Positions 53,007 to 55,884 of a stretch of 55,884 nucleotides of DNA are shown here, piece by piece. Below the pieces are notes generated by a model. The model did not search any database. It had not been told where the DNA came from and saw nothing but the letters and a program-made list of their open reading frames with translations. The stretch spans positions 1-55,884 of the forward strand of contig NZ_JAMDGZ010000054.1 in the NCBI RefSeq assembly GCF_028656935.1, written 5' to 3'. How positions within the stretch are numbered: the stretch's first letter is position 1; each line of letters opens with the position of its first letter. Both the position numbers and the translations under genes were made by a program. Source of the DNA: Pseudomonas rubra (lineage in GTDB: Bacteria; Pseudomonadota; Gammaproteobacteria; Pseudomonadales; Pseudomonadaceae).

Positions 53007-54215
53007 ATGCCTGGTTTATCCGCAGTACCCCGCGCTGAACGGCGCAACCTTGACGACCTCAAGGGCAATACCGAGAACCTGTTGCCACTGATTGCTGCCG
53101 GCGCTGCGCAACGCGAGCGCGAGCGCCAATTGCCCTATGAAGCCGTGCGCCAGATTGCCCAGGCCGGGCTTTACACCTGCCGCATCCCCGAGGCCTATGG
53201 CGGACCGGGTGGCAGCGTCAGCGATGTGATCGGCCTGTTGTTGCGTATCGCCTCGGTGGACTCCAACGTCGCCCAGGCGCTGCGCCCCGGCTTTGGTTTT
53301 ATCGAAGGTTTGTTGTCTTCCACTGCCGACGGCGCCGAGGCCGAGCGCCAGCGCTGGTTCGCCCGTTACCTGCAAGGCGCGGTGTTGGGTAATGCCGGCT
53401 GGGAAGTGGGTGGCGCCAATGGCGCGATCAGTGCGCGTATCGTGCGTGACGGCGAGCACTATCGCGCCAGTGGCAGCAAGTACTACAGCACTGGTTCCCT
53501 CTATGCCGACTGGGTCAGCGCCGTGGCCCTGGATGAACATGACCAGCCGGTGTCGTTCGTACTGCCGCGTGACCGCAAGGGCCTGGAACTGCTCGATGAT
53601 TTCGACGCCATGGGCCAGCGCCTGACTGCCAGCGGCACCACGCGCCTGGACGATGTCGTGGTGTACGCCGACGAGATCCGCACCCGCACCGTGGAGGAGG
53701 GCAAGCGCACCATCGTCACGCCGTTCTTGCAGCTGTTTCTGGCCACGGTGCAGGCCGGCATTGCCCGCAATGCCCTGGACGATGCCACGTTGTTTGCCCG
53801 TGAGCACGCCCGGCCGATCAAGCACAGCAGCGCCACGCGCTCGGTGGATGACCCCTATGTGCAGCTCAGCGTCGGTGACATCGCCGCCCGCGCCTTCACC
53901 GCCGAGGCGGTGGTGTTGCGTGCTGCCGCCTCGATCGACCGCGCCTGGGCCGCCGGCCTTGACTCGCAACTGGTCGATCAGGCCGCCATCGATGTCGCCC
54001 AGGCCCAGTACATTGCCGCCGAGTCGGCGCTCAAGGCTGCCGAGCTGCTGTTTGATGTTGGCGGCGCCTCGACCCCCGGCCGCAGCCACACCCTCGACCG
54101 CCACTGGCGCAATGCGCGCACCGTTGCCAACCACAACCCACGGCACTGGAAAGCCGCCGCAGTGGGCGCCTGGCAACTGACCGGCACGCCGCCGCCCACC
54201 TCGGGGCTGTTCTGA
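53007..54215 (+). CDS. acyl-CoA dehydrogenase-fold flavin monooxygenase (DszC/SfnB-like), 2
   Basis: A 402-residue paralogue of the enzyme at 46676: GSKYYSTGSLYADWVSAVAL, MGQRLTASGTTRLDDVVVY and DRHWRNARTVANHNP line up with it block by block. Only one internal Met and one Cys are visible. The two copies may act on successive oxidation states or on different substrates, as DszC-type enzymes oxidise sulfide to sulfoxide and sulfone. Confidence 0.82.
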   Translation: MPGLSAVPRAERRNLDDLKGNTENLLPLIAAGAAQRERERQLPYEAVRQIAQAGLYTCRIPEAYGGPGGSVSDVIGLLLRIASVDSNVAQALRPGFGFIEGLLSSTADGAEAERQRWFARYLQGAVLGNAGWEVGGANGAISARIVRDGEHYRASGSKYYSTGSLYADWVSAVALDEHDQPVSFVLPRDRKGLELLDDFDAMGQRLTASGTTRLDDVVVYADEIRTRTVEEGKRTIVTPFLQLFLATVQAGIARNALDDATLFAREHARPIKHSSATRSVDDPYVQLSVGDIAARAFTAEAVVLRAAASIDRAWAAGLDSQLVDQAAIDVAQAQYIAAESALKAAELLFDVGGASTPGRSHTLDRHWRNARTVANHNPRHWKAAAVGAWQLTGTPPPTSGLF

Positions 54216-54216
54216 C

Positions 54217-55629
54217 TTGAGCAGCCTGCAGACGCCCGCACTCGGCGACAGCATCCGCCAATCGCGGCGGGTCCCGATGATCATCGGCTGCGCGCTGTTG
54301 ATGGAGTTGATCGACGCCACGGTGGTGATGACCGCCTTGCCGCAGATGGCCCTGGAGTTCGGCGCACCGAGCGTGCGCATGAACCTGGTGGTGTCGTTGT
54401 ACATGCTCGCGGCGGCGTTAGCGGTACCGGTCAGCGGCTGGGCGGCGGACCGCTACGGGCCTCGGCGGTTATTCGTTCTCGCCATCGTGCTGTTCACCCT
54501 GTCGTCGCTGGCCTGCGCCCTGGCCGGCTCCTTGCTGCAGCTGTGCCTGGCGCGGCTGTGCCAGGGTGCGTCGGGGGCGATGATGGTGCCGGTGGGGTTG
54601 ATGATCCTGCTGCGCTGGTCGCCCCGCGAACAGCTGCTGCGCAACATGTCCTACCTGACCATTCCGCCGTTGCTGGGGCCGATGCTCGGGCCGCCGCTGG
54701 GCGGGTTGCTGGTGACGCTGTTGTCCTGGCAATGGATCTTTCTGGTCAACCTGCCCATCGGCGTGCTCGGGGTTTACCTTGTGCTGCGGCACATTCCCGA
54801 TTATCCCGGCGACAGCCAGCAACGCCTGGACCTGCGCGGCTTGCTGCTGGCCAGTGTGGCCTTGGCGTCACTGGTGTTCGGCTTCGAGGCGCTGGGCCAT
54901 GGCTTGCTGGCGCGGCGTTGGGTGCTGCTGTTGTTGCTGCTCGGCTTGCTGACGGCAGTGCTGTATGTGCGCCATGCCCGCCGCTGCGCCCAGCCGCTGC
55001 TGGATTTTTCGCCCTTGCGCGTGCGCAGCTTTGCCTTGAGTTTCTGGGGAGGCAACCTGTTCCGCCTGGGCACGGCGGCGCAGCCGTTCCTGATGGTCCT
55101 GCTGTTTCAGCTGTGCTTTGGCCTGAGCCCCTTGCATGCCGGTTTACTGACCTTTACTGGTGGCGTTGGCGCCTTTGTGGTCAAACTGCTGGCCGTGCGC
55201 ATCCTGCGCCGCTTCGGCTTTCGCCGCACGCTCAGCTGCAATGCGCTGTTTACCGGATTGAGCCTGGGCGCCTGCGCCAGTTTCAACCTCGACACGCCGT
55301 ACTGGCTGGTGGTGTTGATCCTGTTCGCCAGCGGCCTGATCCGCTCGTTGCAGTTCAGCGCCATGGGCGGCCTGACCTATGCCGACGTGCCCGTCGAGCT
55401 GCACAGCCGCGCCAGTAGCCTGTCGGCGGCGACGGTGCAGTTGACCATGAGTTTGTCGGTGGGGGTGGCGGCTTCGTTGCTCAGCCTGCTGATGAGTTTG
55501 AAAGGTGAGCAGCAGGTGGCGGTGGCGGATATCGCCCTGGTGATTGCTGTGGGTGCGCTGGCGTGCATGGCCTCGGCGCTGGTGTTCTTGAGGCTGGCGC
55601 CCGATGCCGGCGCACAGACATACCTGTAG
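54217..55629 (+). CDS. DHA2 family MFS exporter (EmrB/QacA type)
   Basis: A 470-residue major facilitator with about 14 hydrophobic segments, the DHA2 motif MELIDATVVMTALPQMA, and the loop GWAADRYGPRRLFVLAI. It starts at TTG one base after the previous stop, so it is the last operon member. In contrast to its neighbours it has ordinary Met and Cys content. It may export a desulfurised product or be a drug pump carried along. Confidence 0.85.
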   Translation: MSSLQTPALGDSIRQSRRVPMIIGCALLMELIDATVVMTALPQMALEFGAPSVRMNLVVSLYMLAAALAVPVSGWAADRYGPRRLFVLAIVLFTLSSLACALAGSLLQLCLARLCQGASGAMMVPVGLMILLRWSPREQLLRNMSYLTIPPLLGPMLGPPLGGLLVTLLSWQWIFLVNLPIGVLGVYLVLRHIPDYPGDSQQRLDLRGLLLASVALASLVFGFEALGHGLLARRWVLLLLLLGLLTAVLYVRHARRCAQPLLDFSPLRVRSFALSFWGGNLFRLGTAAQPFLMVLLFQLCFGLSPLHAGLLTFTGGVGAFVVKLLAVRILRRFGFRRTLSCNALFTGLSLGACASFNLDTPYWLVVLILFASGLIRSLQFSAMGGLTYADVPVELHSRASSLSAATVQLTMSLSVGVAASLLSLLMSLKGEQQVAVADIALVIAVGALACMASALVFLRLAPDAGAQTYL

Positions 55630-55630
55630 A

Positions 55631-55678
55631 CCTTAAGGCTTGTAGTGCTTTTGAGATCGAGCGCCGCTCGCGCGGCGC
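55631..55678. repeat. left half of the 100-bp palindrome, second copy
   Basis: These 48 bp match 18620-18667 at 45 positions (CCTTAAGGCTTGTAG...GATCGAGCGCCGC). The right arm is missing; at the centre the sequence changes into a REP unit. A GCGCCGC/GCGGCGC stem remains and may terminate the operon. Confidence 0.75.
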
Positions 55679-55702
55679 ATCGCCGGCAAGCCGGCTCCCA
55701 CC
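55678..55702. repeat. REP unit fused to the half palindrome
   Basis: CATCGCCGGCAAGCCGGCTC followed by CCAC is a REP unit that begins exactly where the right arm of the palindrome should start. The remaining bases to 55793 hold no gene. Confidence 0.7.
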
Positions 55703-55793
55703 CATGGCCTGTGAGAGCGGCGTTGTTCGCCTCGGCGCAAGGCGCGCCATTATGAGTGTTTTGGCAAAATCCAGAGTGGAAACAATCTTGCCT

Positions 55794-55876
55794 CGACACG
55801 CACTCTCGCCTTGCACCAAGGCTGACAACGCCGAACCTACAGGCCATGGTACGTTGCGACAAATGTGGGAGCCGGC
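55794..55876. repeat. 83-bp intergenic repeat, copy B, with REP at its end
   Basis: Full-length match to 11237-11319 (CGACACGCACTCTCGCC..., GGCTGACAACG, CAGGCCATGGTACGTTGC). As in copy A it runs into a REP unit (TGTGGGAGCCGGCTTGCCGG), here at 55864-55884 and cut by the window end. Confidence 0.75.
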
Positions 55877-55884
55877 TTGCCGGC

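Overview
The window looks like a chromosomal segment of a Pseudomonas of the P. putida/P. fluorescens type. The evidence is high GC, typical Pseudomonas gene families (DUF3077/DUF6124 pair, AaaA-type autotransporter, GlcDEF, FdnGHI-FdhE, PuuP-like permease) and many Pseudomonas REP/BIME repeats with the GTGGGAGC core. I see no rRNA, tRNA or CRISPR array, and almost no transcription-factor genes.

Region by region. 1-3.0 kb is a decayed mobile-island end: the 3' part of a tyrosine-recombinase gene with a coupled small GinD-like gene, an IS5-family element inserted in the recombinase, and a ScoMcrA-like SRA-HNH (type IV) restriction endonuclease. 3.2-4.0 kb holds a structured leader and two small Pseudomonas proteins (DUF6124, DUF3077). 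4.0-8.7 kb is an unknown protein plus a frameshifted DNA2/Upf1-like helicase. 9.0-11.2 kb is an unknown three-gene operon of membrane-active-looking proteins. 11.4-18.4 kb holds a secreted Cys-rich peptide, a chemoreceptor beside a PuuP-like putrescine importer, a START protein and the AaaA-like aminopeptidase autotransporter. 18.9-25.6 kb holds copper-handling genes (SCO1, PCuAC), cytochrome b561, a PepSY protein, glycolate oxidase glcDEF, a small protein and a NADAR protein. 25.8-31.9 kb has sotB and then a two-helicase cassette (UvrD-like and Upf1-like) bracketed by two diverged copies of a lipoprotein gene. 31.9-35.7 kb holds an FAD monooxygenase, a LysE exporter and a RES/DUF2384 toxin-antitoxin pair. 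35.9-41.4 kb is the formate dehydrogenase operon, with Cys in place of selenocysteine.

41.7-55.6 kb is a tight ten-gene operon behind a good sigma-54 promoter: TonB-dependent receptor, peptide-type ABC transporter (binding protein, two permeases, fused double ATPase), two DszC/SfnB-like flavoenzymes, one LLM monooxygenase, an aldo/keto reductase and a DHA2 exporter. The receptor has, by eye, no Met or Cys after its start, and the enzymes are very poor in both. Together with the sigma-54 promoter this points to an organosulfur scavenging operon induced by sulfur starvation. The substrate cannot be read from the sequence.

The best candidates for undescribed biology are this sulfur-poor operon, the two-helicase cassette in its duplication scar, the unknown-plus-helicase pair at 4.0-8.7 kb, and the operon at 9.0-11.2 kb.
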